From a virus, in the IMG/VR virus record IMGVR_UViG_3300032242_002454, positions 62,001 to 126,000 of that record: a DNA stretch of 64,000 nt; one strand, 5' to 3'. The translations under genes and the position numbers were made by a program. Shown piece after piece: positions 44,035-50,661 of this stretch. How positions within the stretch are numbered: the first letter of the stretch is position 1; the number at the start of each line of letters is the position of its first letter. The notes beneath the pieces were generated by a model. The model saw only the letters and a program-made list of their open reading frames with translations. It had not been told where the DNA came from and made no database searches.

Positions 44035-44233
44035 CCCAATAACACTGGAGATACAGGGATGTATCAATTTGATTTTATTAGTGTTGCTTTTGGTTATATT
44101 GTCGGTATCTTACTCTCTGCTAGTATGTCACATATCATGTATATGGAGGAAAATGATGAAATCGAGTGACTACATCTTATGGGGGGTATGTTTTACCCTT
44201 GGCTGCATTATGACGTATCTCCTTCACCAGTAA
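44024..44233 (+). CDS. Small two-span membrane protein
   Basis: 69 residues; hydrophobic segments at about 13-36 and 51-66 separated by CIWRKMMKSSD. Start overlaps the previous gene by 11 bases. A second strong site (ATGGAGGAAA) before ATG 44153 could give a separate 26-residue peptide, MMKSSDYILWGVCFTLGCIM and on. Confidence 0.5.
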   Translation: MGIDPITLEIQGCINLILLVLLLVILSVSYSLLVCHISCIWRKMMKSSDYILWGVCFTLGCIMTYLLHQ

Positions 44234-44299
44234 GGACTTACGACCAGCCCGGCCCGCCCCGCGAAGCGTAAGTGCTTATGCTGCAACACTTTACGTCAA
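44230..44299 (+). repeat. Double-dyad cassette A6, left dyad truncated
   Basis: Only the right arm TAAGGACTTACG of the first dyad remains, at the stop of the upstream gene. The core AGCCCGGCCCGCCCCG is in the opposite orientation to A1-A5, then CGTAAGTGCTTATG / AACACTTTACGTC. TTTGGCATGAAATTATATTT follows at 44319. Confidence 0.8.
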
Positions 44300-44357
44300 C
44301 AAAAAGATTTTTCATGTTTGGCATGAAATTATATTTTGGAATTTTCCAAGTTCCTGC

Positions 44358-44386
44358 TTGACACTAGCCGATAATAAGTGTAGAAT
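44358..44386 (+). promoter_or_regulatory. Promoter TTGACA-17-TAGAAT
   Basis: Spacer CTAGCCGATAATAAGTG with CGATAATA. Confidence 0.88.
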
Positions 44387-44423
44387 CACAACACACGAAC
44401 GGTAACCACTAAGGAACAGAATC

Positions 44424-44597
44424 ATGCTGAACTTCGACGAGATCAACGACATTCTGAACGACATGGCCGAAGCGGGGATTGTTGAGCCGATGGTCGAGCC
44501 TATCGACGATCCTAGTGTGGAAGTGAATTTTTGGGATTGGGCAGACGTTGTGGGTGCTGTTGACGATTTCATTCCAGAGGAGTATATTGATGCTTAG
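44424..44597 (+). CDS. 57-residue acidic hypothetical protein
   Basis: MLNFDEINDILNDMAEAGIV then EPMVEPIDDPSVEVNFWDWADVV; very acidic. CTAAGGAACAG before ATG. Overlaps the next start by 8 bases. Confidence 0.55.
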   Translation: MLNFDEINDILNDMAEAGIVEPMVEPIDDPSVEVNFWDWADVVGAVDDFIPEEYIDA

Positions 44598-44661
44598 TGC
44601 GATTGCTTTTGTTGTGAGCTATATTGGTTTGTTTTACACTATCACCATCGTGAGGGATTGA
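44590..44661 (+). CDS. 23-residue membrane peptide
   Basis: MLSAIAFVVSYIGLFYTITI and then VRD: a single hydrophobic helix. GAGGAG lies 8 bases upstream, inside the preceding gene; the next gene begins 3 bases later. Small size limits certainty. Confidence 0.45.
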   Translation: MLSAIAFVVSYIGLFYTITIVRD

Positions 44662-44663
44662 CC

Positions 44664-44939
44664 ATGAGCTACGAATATGACGACCTTGAAGATTTTTATG
44701 GTATCGACGCTGATGATCGTACTAATGATTATTGGGCTGGAAATGATGATCTGGAGAATGATTCTGATGATTCGTTTGATGACAGTATGGATGGTGATGC
44801 TGAGTCTGCGTTGGCTTCCGCTGGATGGGGAACCGACGAGGACTATGGTTACTATGGTGACGATGGAGTAGAAGATTTCCATGCCGATGAGGCTGTGGGA
44901 TTCGTAGACTATAATGAGGATGGCCCATACGACGATTGA
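44664..44939 (+). CDS. 91-residue strongly acidic protein
   Basis: Asp/Glu/Tyr/Gly-rich throughout (YEYDDLEDFYGIDADDRTND; DDGVEDFHADEAVGFVDYNE). Possible DNA mimic or charge-based inhibitor by composition only. GAGGGATTGACC before ATG. Confidence 0.55.
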   Translation: MSYEYDDLEDFYGIDADDRTNDYWAGNDDLENDSDDSFDDSMDGDAESALASAGWGTDEDYGYYGDDGVEDFHADEAVGFVDYNEDGPYDD

Positions 44940-44946
44940 AAATTCG

Positions 44947-45033
44947 CCGTAAACCCTTTGTGTATAAGCACTTAGGGCTTGCGCGGCCCGCCCGATTTGC
45001 TCTAAGTTCTTATTCTGCAACACTTTATGTCAA
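44947..45033 (+). repeat. Double-dyad intergenic cassette A7
   Basis: CGTAAACCCTTTGTG / AAGCACTTAGGG, reverse-oriented core GCGCGGCCCGCCCG, CTCTAAGTTCTTATTC / AACACTTTATGTC; then dyad C variant AACCTTGCGATATTGTAAG. Confidence 0.88.
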
Positions 45034-45062
45034 CCTTGCGATATTGTAAGAAAACTATCTGC

Positions 45063-45090
45063 TTGACACCTAAAGTTTCTATGCTATACT
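45063..45090 (+). promoter_or_regulatory. Promoter TTGACA-16-TATACT
   Basis: Followed by TGTCGATATAAGAG, as at 41076. Confidence 0.75.
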
Positions 45091-45122
45091 TGTCGATATA
45101 AGAGATAGAGAAAGAGAGTGAC

Positions 45123-45296
45123 ATGATGAAAGTTTTGCAGTTGGTGTTGAACGGTGAGCCTCTGTCGTTTACGGTGGGAGCTACGGATTGGGCAGATGCT
45201 TGTGAAAAGTTTTCTGCTACCTACAGTTGGTTTGACGATTTGATGAAGTGTCAGTACGTTAGGATTTCTTTTCAAGAGGTTATGGGAAATGAGTAG
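45123..45296 (+). CDS. 57-residue hypothetical protein
   Basis: MMKVLQLVLNGEPLSFTVGA then TDWADACEKFSATYSWFDDL; compact alpha/beta pattern, no family. Either of two adjacent ATGs could start it. Overlaps the next gene by 8 bases. Confidence 0.55.
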   Translation: MMKVLQLVLNGEPLSFTVGATDWADACEKFSATYSWFDDLMKCQYVRISFQEVMGNE

Positions 45297-45477
45297 GTAT
45301 TACGAAGGTCGTTTTAATCCGTACAATCGTCATGATACGGGAATGTATGTGGTCTATCGCAAGAGTGACAACAAGCATCTTGGAACGGTTGTGGATTGTC
45401 GTAGTGAGAGCGAAGCCAAGCGTAAGGCTAGCTACCAGTTTGATTGTGAGTGCTATGTTAGTGAGATTGAGGAATAA
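45289..45477 (+). CDS. 62-residue hypothetical protein
   Basis: MSRYYEGRFNPYNRHDTGMY then VVYRKSDNKHLGTVVDCRSESEAKRKASYQFDCE. The end (SEAKRKAS) resembles the 41324 protein. Part of a four-gene overlapping run 45123-45849. Confidence 0.55.
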   Translation: MSRYYEGRFNPYNRHDTGMYVVYRKSDNKHLGTVVDCRSESEAKRKASYQFDCECYVSEIEE

Positions 45478-45478
45478 A

Positions 45479-45622
45479 ATGAAAACAAAAAAGAAAGAGT
45501 TGACAGCACACGAAAAAGCTGTTATACTCATGAATCGTGAAGCTGGTCGTGCAGTAAGTCGAGTTAAGTTGTTGGAACAGTTGTATTTTGAAACCATGAA
45601 AGCAAAGGAATTGGCAAAATGA
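45479..45622 (+). CDS. 47-residue basic helical protein
   Basis: MKTKKKELTAHEKAVILMNR then EAGRAVSRVKLLEQLYFETMKAKEL. GAGGAATAAA directly upstream; ATGA overlap with the next gene. Confidence 0.55.
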   Translation: MKTKKKELTAHEKAVILMNREAGRAVSRVKLLEQLYFETMKAKELAK

Positions 45623-45849
45623 AGTGCGTTGTGACTCATACGGATACGTTTGGTGGCGAAGCTAACTATGGCTGGGTGAATCGTTACGAGTTTATCCCCA
45701 AGAAGAATGCTAGCCAGCGTAGTGTTGTTCGTAAGGCTAAGGCTCTGGCTGGTATGACTGCGGTCAAGGCCGATACATGCGATTACGGCGACGGATATAC
45801 CGTCAAGCCTCGCGGTTATGCTCAGATCATCTTTGTTGATTTTGAGTAA
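45619..45849 (+). CDS. 76-residue hypothetical protein
   Basis: MKCVVTHTDTFGGEANYGWV then NRYEFIPKKNASQRSVVRKAKALAGMTAVKADTCDYGDGY. The layout NY.WV.R......S....VR.AKA..G.....A.....D is known from small phage proteins of unknown function. Confidence 0.6.
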   Translation: MKCVVTHTDTFGGEANYGWVNRYEFIPKKNASQRSVVRKAKALAGMTAVKADTCDYGDGYTVKPRGYAQIIFVDFE

Positions 45850-45862
45850 AAAAATAATCTCT

Positions 45863-45951
45863 CGTCGTAAACCCTTTGTGTTCAAGCACTTAGGGCCGAC
45901 GGGGGCGGCCGGATTTGCCGTAAGTCCTTATGCGTCAACACTTTACGTCAA
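45863..45951 (+). repeat. Double-dyad intergenic cassette A8
   Basis: CGTCGTAAACCCTTTGTG / AAGCACTTAGGG, core GACGGGGGCGGCCGG, CGTAAGTCCTTATG / AACACTTTACGTC; dyad C variant ATCCTTACAATCTCGTAAG follows. Confidence 0.88.
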
Positions 45952-45984
45952 TCCTTACAATCTCGTAAGATTCAAGTTTACCCC

Positions 45985-46013
45985 TTGCAATAGACGATAA
46001 TAGATAGTAGAAT
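45985..46013 (+). promoter_or_regulatory. Promoter TTGCAA-17-TAGAAT
   Basis: Spacer TAGACGATAATAGATAG. Confidence 0.8.
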
Positions 46014-46043
46014 ACGATATAGAAGAAAGGCAAGGGTGAGAGC

Positions 46044-46235
46044 ATGAGTCCTGACGGAAGCTATAATGGTTACGCAAACTATCAGACGTGGAATGTTTGT
46101 TTGTGGCTGAGTAATGATGAACTTCTGTGTAGTCTGGCTAAACAGTGTACCTCTTACGATCATTTCAAGATTTTGATTCGTGAGATTTTCGAGAAGGATA
46201 ATCTGAGGTTTGAGACTCCTGATGGTGTGGCTTGA
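46044..46235 (+). CDS. Small conserved phage protein (YNGYANYQTWN type)
   Basis: 63 residues. SYNGYANYQTWNVCLWLSND is a recurrent motif in small phage proteins of unknown function (NG.TNY.TWNV.LW..ND). Only gene of its unit. Confidence 0.65.
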   Translation: MSPDGSYNGYANYQTWNVCLWLSNDELLCSLAKQCTSYDHFKILIREIFEKDNLRFETPDGVA

Positions 46236-46303
46236 AATGACAGCGGCATCAATATTGCTGAAATGGTGGAGTATTGGGAAGAAAATTTTTCTAAAGTTCC
46301 CGC

Positions 46304-46332
46304 TTGACAAATGTCGATAATTAGTGTAGACT
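46304..46332 (+). promoter_or_regulatory. Promoter TTGACA-17-TAGACT
   Basis: Spacer AATGTCGATAATTAGTG. The 68 bases before it have no cassette. Confidence 0.82.
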
Positions 46333-46377
46333 TGTGGCATGGATGTTTGATTGGTTTTCAATTTTGAAAGGGTTTCT

Positions 46378-46782
46378 ATGAGTGATACGATTTTGTTTGG
46401 TTCGATTCTTTCGGCTGTTGCCGTTGCTGTTGTGGGTTTCGTCTTCTATTCGGTCTATGGTGGATCGAAGGCTAGCTTGGCGAATGCCCAAGAGGGTCAG
46501 GTTTTCAACTTTGTTTATGAGCAGCCGTTGCATGGAACGCATGAGCGTTTTCTTGCTAAGGTGATTGGTAAGCAGACGTTGACTGTGGATCAGATTGCTA
46601 GACTCAATCGTAAGAGTCGTTATCGTGCTGGTGATCCTGAGTTCATCCGTACCAGTAATCTGGTAACGTGTCGAACCGCTGACGGCAAGGTGCGTAATTT
46701 CTATGCAGAGCGAGTGAGCAATTGCCGAAAGCCTCTTCTGGCCGGTGCTTTGTTCAAGAGTGGATTTGCTAACCTGTTCTAA
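46378..46782 (+). CDS. 134-residue membrane-anchored protein
   Basis: ATG 46378 after AAAGGG; the longer frame starts before the ribosome-binding site. An N-terminal membrane helix (ILFGSILSAVAVAVVGFVFYSVYG) is followed by a basic soluble domain (RFLAKVIGKQTLTVDQIARLNRKSRYRAGDPEF). Unknown family; topology suggests an inner-membrane tether. Confidence 0.6.
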   Translation: MSDTILFGSILSAVAVAVVGFVFYSVYGGSKASLANAQEGQVFNFVYEQPLHGTHERFLAKVIGKQTLTVDQIARLNRKSRYRAGDPEFIRTSNLVTCRTADGKVRNFYAERVSNCRKPLLAGALFKSGFANLF

Positions 46783-46815
46783 AAACTAGCAGTCTCTGCA
46801 CACTAACTGACCAAC

Positions 46816-46903
46816 CCCTAACCCTTTGACACCAAAGGACTTAGGGCGAGGTCGGCCCGCCCGGCAAGTCGTAAGTCTTTATCTGACAACACTTTACGAC
46901 AAT
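46816..46903 (+). repeat. Double-dyad intergenic cassette A9
   Basis: CCTAACCCTTTGACACC / AAAGGACTTAGGG, reversed core GGTCGGCCCGCCCGG, CGTAAGTCTTTATC / AACACTTTACG. Confidence 0.88.
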
Positions 46904-46926
46904 CTTTTTTGTTCAAGTTTTTCCTC

Positions 46927-46955
46927 TTGACAGGCCGATAATAGTAGTGTACAAT
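46927..46955 (+). promoter_or_regulatory. Promoter TTGACA-17-TACAAT
   Basis: Spacer GGCCGATAATAGTAGTG. Confidence 0.85.
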
Positions 46956-46980
46956 ACGAGGAACCTAAAGGAGAAAAAAG

Positions 46981-47256
46981 ATGCTGTTTACGCCATATGC
47001 TTTGACAAATCGGACAACGCGAACGATCACGACTGTGGACGGTGTGGATATGATTGAGTTCAGTGGGCTGTCCACTGGAGGTCGTGAGTTTTCCATCACT
47101 ACTCGACTTGACGATGCCCAGCGTTGGGTCAACGGAGAGTTGATTCAAGTTGCTTTTCCGTATCTCAATGCTGATGATCGTGAGATTCTCAAAACGGGAA
47201 TTGATGCTCAGGAGTGGGAAACGATGTTCGCAGGAACACAAGAGGAGGATGAATGA
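46981..47256 (+). CDS. 91-residue hypothetical protein
   Basis: MLFTPYALTNRTTRTITTVD then LSTGGREFSITTRLDDAQRWVNGELIQVAFPYLNADDREILKTGI. The segment W..G..IQ..FP.L....RE....GI occurs in small phage proteins of unknown role. AAAGGAG before ATG; ATGA overlap follows. Confidence 0.65.
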   Translation: MLFTPYALTNRTTRTITTVDGVDMIEFSGLSTGGREFSITTRLDDAQRWVNGELIQVAFPYLNADDREILKTGIDAQEWETMFAGTQEEDE

Positions 47257-47402
47257 GTACCGATACCTATATGGTCATGAAGGGCAGCAAGATTGTTGGG
47301 TATGTTCAAGCGTACAGTACCTACCATGCTTTGCGTCAGGCTGAGAAACTTTATGGAAATAATTTGCTCATTGAGCGAATCTCTAAAGTTTGTCCTGCCT
47401 AA
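47253..47402 (+). CDS. 49-residue hypothetical protein
   Basis: MSTDTYMVMKGSKIVGYVQA then YSTYHALRQAEKLYGNNLLI. GAGGAGGA is 6 bases upstream; overlaps previous stop. Element B2 begins in its stop codon. Confidence 0.58.
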   Translation: MSTDTYMVMKGSKIVGYVQAYSTYHALRQAEKLYGNNLLIERISKVCPA

Positions 47403-47440
47403 TCCTACGGATTTGGGCTGTGTGGGTATAGTCAGCCAGT
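47397..47440 (+). repeat. Structured element B2
   Basis: CTAATCCTACGGATTTGG hairpin, then GGCTGTGTGGGTATAGTCAGCC, whose ends (GGCTG/CAGCC) pair. Ten bases before the -35. Confidence 0.7.
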
Positions 47441-47449
47441 AGTCGGGAC

Positions 47450-47478
47450 TTGACAAAGAGTCTTTGATAGAGTATATT
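47450..47478 (+). promoter_or_regulatory. Promoter TTGACA-17-TATATT
   Basis: Drives 47499. Spacer lacks CGATAATA. Confidence 0.75.
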
Positions 47479-47498
47479 GAGCAGAAAGGGAGAGGATT

Positions 47499-47702
47499 AT
47501 GTTGACAAGTGACGAAAGAGACGCTGTTTGTGGGTGTGTGGCTGATTTTGCTACTCGTTTGCTTACCGCTGCTACTATTGATGAGAAGTCTATGCACCAA
47601 GAACTGGATATTTTCTTTGAGTTCTTTTGTGAGGCTCTTGAGATTGCCAGAAGGGATGGGGTGGTTAGGGTTCGTGAGTCTATTGGTGCTAGTAATAACT
47701 AA
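47499..47702 (+). CDS. 67-residue helical hypothetical protein
   Basis: MLTSDERDAVCGCVADFATR then LLTAATIDEKSMHQELDIFFEFFCEALEI. GGGAGAGGATT before ATG. No known domain. Cassette A10 overlaps its stop. Confidence 0.58.
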   Translation: MLTSDERDAVCGCVADFATRLLTAATIDEKSMHQELDIFFEFFCEALEIARRDGVVRVRESIGASNN

Positions 47703-47790
47703 TCGTAAGTCCTTATCCTTAAAGTACTTAGGGTAAGGCGGGGCGGCCGAATTTGACGTAAGTGCTTGTGTATCATAGGGTTACATCAAC
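47702..47790 (+). repeat. Double-dyad intergenic cassette A10
   Basis: CGTAAGTCCTTATCCTTA / AAGTACTTAGGG, core GGCGGGGCGGCCG, GACGTAAGTGCTTGTG / AGGGTTACATC. Confidence 0.88.
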
Positions 47791-47824
47791 TCTAAAAAAT
47801 TTTTGAAATTCCTATAGATAGGTG

Positions 47825-47853
47825 TTGACAACGGACGATAATAGATGTATACT
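47825..47853 (+). promoter_or_regulatory. Promoter TTGACA-17-TATACT driving a structured RNA
   Basis: Spacer ACGGACGATAATAGATG. No credible start codon follows for 520 bases. Confidence 0.85.
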
Positions 47854-47859
47854 TAGCAC

Positions 47860-48330
47860 ATAAGCAGATGAGGGCCTCTGGCAGAATGATATCAAAGAAG
47901 CCACGGTTAAATGCAAGGCCGAGTATGGCATAACCCAATCTGTTTATTTTACAATACAAAACTCGTGGGTCCATGCCTTGGACTAGGTTGGGATAGCCTA
48001 TTTCGATAAACACTGCGGCTGTAATGCAGCGTAGGGTTGCCAACGGGGCTATACGTTGGATAGAAGTACCAATCTATGGGGGATCGCGTCCTCACCACGT
48101 TATAATACAAGATGGCCGATGATAAAAAGACGCATAAGTCTGATCCTGTGTAGTGGATATAAAGGCATATTAAGCCACATACTACACCGGCCATCCCAAT
48201 ACAATCAGTAATCGTTCCCAAGAGCCAGACAGATTGCTTCATGAACAATCTCAGGGAGGTTTCCGTGGACGGTTTCCACTAGTGTTTACCTGGCCCAAGG
48301 GTTAAAAATATCGGGTATTAGTGGAGTATA
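47860..48330 (+). ncRNA. Candidate large structured noncoding RNA
   Basis: About 470 bases without a credible frame, transcribed from the promoter at 47825. Helices visible by eye: GTCC/GGAC (47969/47980), CTGC/GCAG (48013/48026), CCAACG/CGTTGG (48040/48054), ATAGA/TCTAT (48060/48073) and GTGGA/TCCAC (48265/48275). A clear three-way junction is closed by GATGGCCG/CGGCCATC (48111-48118/48188-48195). It encloses AGAC/GTCT (48128/48138) and GTGTAGT/ACTACAC (48148/48181). Size, phage origin and tRNA-rich genome recall large ornate phage RNAs such as GOLLD and ROOL; membership is not shown. The 3' end is uncertain and no U-rich terminator is obvious, so it may run into the 48381 gene. Confidence 0.6.
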
Positions 48331-48380
48331 GAACCGGAGTCGTAAATGGTTCGCTGGTTACAATACAAAGGAGAAAGATA

Positions 48381-48590
48381 ATGATTGCTACAAAAGAATT
48401 GATTGCTGAAGCGAAACAACTTGCCAAAGACAACTATGAGAGTTGGGGCCAATACATAGTAGAGTGCTATGAAGATAGTGAGTTAGCCGAAAGCCTTAAA
48501 GATTTTGACAGCCTAGATGAATGGGTTGAAGTTAGAATCTCAATAGCAAACATATACGAGGAAAGAGAAGCTTTCTATGAGCAAGGATGA
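48381..48590 (+). CDS. 69-residue acidic helical protein
   Basis: ATG 48381 has AAAGGAGAAAG 4-8 bases upstream; the longer frame from 48321 lacks one. MIATKELIAEAKQLAKDNYE then SWGQYIVECYEDSELAESLKDFDSLDEW. No family. Confidence 0.6.
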   Translation: MIATKELIAEAKQLAKDNYESWGQYIVECYEDSELAESLKDFDSLDEWVEVRISIANIYEEREAFYEQG

Positions 48591-48741
48591 AGCGATTATT
48601 AAGATTCTGAAAGTTTTGAAAAGCGCCATGATGGTGATGTGCAAGCCTAATAGGGATGAGGCATTGACTTTAGCAGAGGAGCATGGTATAACTGCTAAGG
48701 ATTTGATCGAGGTGTGGGAAAAGATAACGCTGAGGATATAA
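48577..48741 (+). CDS. 54-residue hypothetical protein
   Basis: MSKDEAIIKILKVLKSAMMV then MCKPNRDEALTLAEEHGITAKDLIEVWEKI; helical. Overlaps upstream by 14 bases and shares TAATG with the next gene. Confidence 0.58.
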   Translation: MSKDEAIIKILKVLKSAMMVMCKPNRDEALTLAEEHGITAKDLIEVWEKITLRI

Positions 48742-48866
48742 TGATCTACTTAAATATTAACGAGATCGAACGGTTGGCTGAAATTGTGGCTGAACTGGTT
48801 AAGTTGGATATGACTGTGATTGCTGAGTTGAAGGGGACTAAGTGGAGTATTGAGGTGACTAAATAA
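48741..48866 (+). CDS. 41-residue hypothetical protein
   Basis: MIYLNINEIERLAEIVAELV then KLDMTVIAELKGTKWSIEV. Coupled by TAATG on both sides. Confidence 0.55.
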   Translation: MIYLNINEIERLAEIVAELVKLDMTVIAELKGTKWSIEVTK

Positions 48867-49120
48867 TGGAATGGATTAGTTTTCACGGCCCTCGCCGCCC
48901 TATTAATGGTCAAAAGATAATCTATTATGGTGAGCCTATTGGTGTGTGGCGTGGAACATATAGGATAAATTATAATGATCCTTTTTGTATTCACAATATT
49001 GATTGTGGTGAAGCTCCCGGTAACGTAGACTATATGGATGCTCCGTGGTGGATGCCAGATGAGGGACAAGACAAGCCAGCACCGCCCAAAGAACATTATC
49101 CAAAAGATTATCCTAGTTGA
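48866..49120 (+). CDS. DUF551-like small phage protein
   Basis: 84 residues. MEWISFHGPRRPINGQKIIY then G.YRINYNDPF, VDYMDAPWWMPDEGQDKPAPP. The order W.....P..GQ.I.YY....G.Y.....A..WMP....PP is that of small phage proteins often labelled DUF551. Function unknown. Confidence 0.65.
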   Translation: MEWISFHGPRRPINGQKIIYYGEPIGVWRGTYRINYNDPFCIHNIDCGEAPGNVDYMDAPWWMPDEGQDKPAPPKEHYPKDYPS

Positions 49121-49206
49121 CATAAGTCCTTGCTGCTAAAAGACTTAGCTCAAGGGCGCCCGGCCGGTTTCGTCGTAAGTCCTTGCTACTAAAGACTTTA
49201 CGATTA
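49118..49206 (+). repeat. Double-dyad intergenic cassette A11
   Basis: GACATAAGTCCTTGCTGC / AAAAGACTTAG, core AAGGGCGCCCGGCCGG, CGTCGTAAGTCCTTGC / AAAGACTTTACG. Begins at the upstream stop codon. Confidence 0.88.
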
Positions 49207-49230
49207 GCAATATTTCTTCAAGATTTCCTC

Positions 49231-49259
49231 TTGACTTGTCGATAATAGTAGTGTAAGAT
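49231..49259 (+). promoter_or_regulatory. Promoter TTGACT-17-TAAGAT
   Basis: Spacer TGTCGATAATAGTAGTG, matching 46927. Confidence 0.8.
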
Positions 49260-49285
49260 ACTAGCAACACACGAAAGGGAATATG

Positions 49286-49525
49286 ATGACTGTTGCTGAA
49301 CTGATCGAAGAATTGAACAAACTGCCACAAGATATGCTCGTGATGGTTCCGGGCTATGAGTGTGGATATGATAATGTTGAAGTTAGGCCTAATACTGCTG
49401 TTCGTCTAAATGATAATTGGGATGGACAAGAGAAGATTAATTGGTGGGATGGCAGACATTCTATGTCTTTCGGCCCTACTGAAGATGAGATTACGCATTG
49501 TGTTGTTCTTTGGAGAGGAAAATGA
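49286..49525 (+). CDS. 79-residue conserved phage protein
   Basis: ATG 49286 is better spaced from AAAGGGA than 49283. MTVAELIEELNKLPQDMLVM then VPGYECGYDNVEVRPNTAVRLN. The N-terminus TV.ELI..L..LPQD..V........Y....V is frequent in small phage proteins. ATGA overlap with the next gene. Confidence 0.65.
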   Translation: MTVAELIEELNKLPQDMLVMVPGYECGYDNVEVRPNTAVRLNDNWDGQEKINWWDGRHSMSFGPTEDEITHCVVLWRGK

Positions 49526-50031
49526 AACAAGTAGAACTCCATGCCGAAGTGCGATTTCATCTGCTAAACGGGCCTAATTATAAAAAATGGCAAGTAAATA
49601 TTATGCAAGGTAAGAAAAGGGTTGACCAATTTTATGTAGACCCTACAGAATACCAGTTAGAGATGCGTGGTTGCAAACTGGTAAATAAGGTAGCTAGGGC
49701 AAAATGGGTCAATAAGAAACAAAAAAAGAATGTTAGTGGTTGGGTACAGTGCGAGGAGGTTATGCTTCGCAAGGATTTTTATCCCTCTTTGCCTATTGAC
49801 AATCTTGAAAAGTTGTATTACAATCCGATAAAAGATATCCATTGGCGACGAGAGAGTGATTGTGGTGAACATGTGTGGGATGATAGTGAGTATGACACCT
49901 TAGTTACCGATGGGCGACAGGTACATATTCTGGAAGAACGTGACGGAAATTTTGACGGCATTTACGAGATAGACCCTAAGTATACAGAAAGTTTTGGAAT
50001 TTATGATCAAGATCGAACTGAGCGTCCGTGA
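49522..50031 (+). CDS. 169-residue hypothetical protein
   Basis: MKQVELHAEVRFHLLNGPNY then KKWQVNIMQGKKRVDQFYVDPTEYQLEMRGCKL, NKKQKKNVSGWVQCEEV. Beta-rich, no known domain. GAGAGGAAA before ATG. Overlaps the bL12-like gene by 29 bases. Confidence 0.6.
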   Translation: MKQVELHAEVRFHLLNGPNYKKWQVNIMQGKKRVDQFYVDPTEYQLEMRGCKLVNKVARAKWVNKKQKKNVSGWVQCEEVMLRKDFYPSLPIDNLEKLYYNPIKDIHWRRESDCGEHVWDDSEYDTLVTDGRQVHILEERDGNFDGIYEIDPKYTESFGIYDQDRTERP

Positions 50032-50377
50032 GTCGTTGAACATGATTGCAAACGGTTGCAGTCTGGATATGTTCGACAAGATTGTGTGTGCGTTGGAGGT
50101 GGCGTTGGGTGTGAACCAGCGTCGTACCGTGACCATCACGGGTGGTATGACTCTCGACAATCGCATCCATTGCATCAAGGCAATTCGACTCCACACCGGA
50201 TGGGGTTTGAAGGAAGCCAAGGATTGGAGTGACTATCTGGTTGGTGGCTGGAAGTACGACAAGTGGTATCCAGCACCGGCAGGCGTTAAGCACAGCATGA
50301 CTCTGAAAACGCCCGAAGCGGCAGAGGCACTGCTGCGTGAATTGACTACCTTGGGTTGCGAGGGTTTTCTCTCTTGA
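50003..50377 (+). CDS. Ribosomal protein bL12 (L7/L12) C-terminal-domain-like protein
   Basis: 124 residues from ATG 50003; the upstream TTG lies in the preceding gene. Residues 53-120 follow the bL12 C-terminal domain: RIHCIKAIRLHTGWGLKEAKDWSDYLV, then KTPEAAEALLRELTTLGCEG. The GLKEAK helix that contacts translation GTPases is intact. The first 45 residues (SVRESLNMIANGCSLDMFDKIVCALEVALG) could stand in for the dimerising N-terminus. bL12 is one of the ribosomal proteins known from viral genomes. It may be incorporated into host ribosomes or capture translation factors. Confidence 0.7.
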   Translation: MIKIELSVRESLNMIANGCSLDMFDKIVCALEVALGVNQRRTVTITGGMTLDNRIHCIKAIRLHTGWGLKEAKDWSDYLVGGWKYDKWYPAPAGVKHSMTLKTPEAAEALLRELTTLGCEGFLS

Positions 50378-50463
50378 CCTAAAGCCTTGTCCCTAAAGAA
50401 CTTAGGGCGAGGCGGGGCGGCCGAATTTGATGTAAGTCCTTATCTGGAAAGAACTTAGGACAA
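50376..50463 (+). repeat. Double-dyad intergenic cassette A12
   Basis: GACCTAAAGCCTTGTCCC / AAAGAACTTAGGG, core GGCGGGGCGGCCG, GATGTAAGTCCTTATC / AAGAACTTAGG. Starts in the stop codon of the bL12-like gene. Confidence 0.88.
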
Positions 50464-50498
50464 AATCAAAAATCTTTGAGGCTCACTCAAGTTCATGG

Positions 50499-50527
50499 TT
50501 GACAATGACGATACTATACTGTAGAAT
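50499..50527 (+). promoter_or_regulatory. Promoter TTGACA-17-TAGAAT
   Basis: Spacer ATGACGATACTATACTG. First of two promoters in the 284-base gap 50378-50661. Confidence 0.8.
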
Positions 50528-50587
50528 GAGAGTATCACGAGACAAGACTCCGCGATGATGCCAACAACAGAAACCATCACGACGGAC

Positions 50588-50616
50588 TTGACAAGTGGGT
50601 AACAGTAGCGTATACT
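50588..50616 (+). promoter_or_regulatory. Promoter TTGACA-17-TATACT
   Basis: Second promoter of the gap, 46 bases before the 50662 gene. Between the two promoters lies only a 15-codon ATG frame without a convincing ribosome-binding site. Confidence 0.78.
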
Positions 50617-50661
50617 GATACTAGAACGATTGGTAACTGTAACACTTTTGGAGAAGATAAG

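Noticed and set aside
47792-48248. Minus-strand frames over the structured RNA region
   Set aside because: No start signals; helices and the plus-strand promoter fit an RNA gene better.
39094-50293. Numerous minus-strand frames opposite the small plus-strand genes
   Set aside because: They span promoters and cassettes, lack ribosome-binding sites and are explained by antisense of the coding frames.
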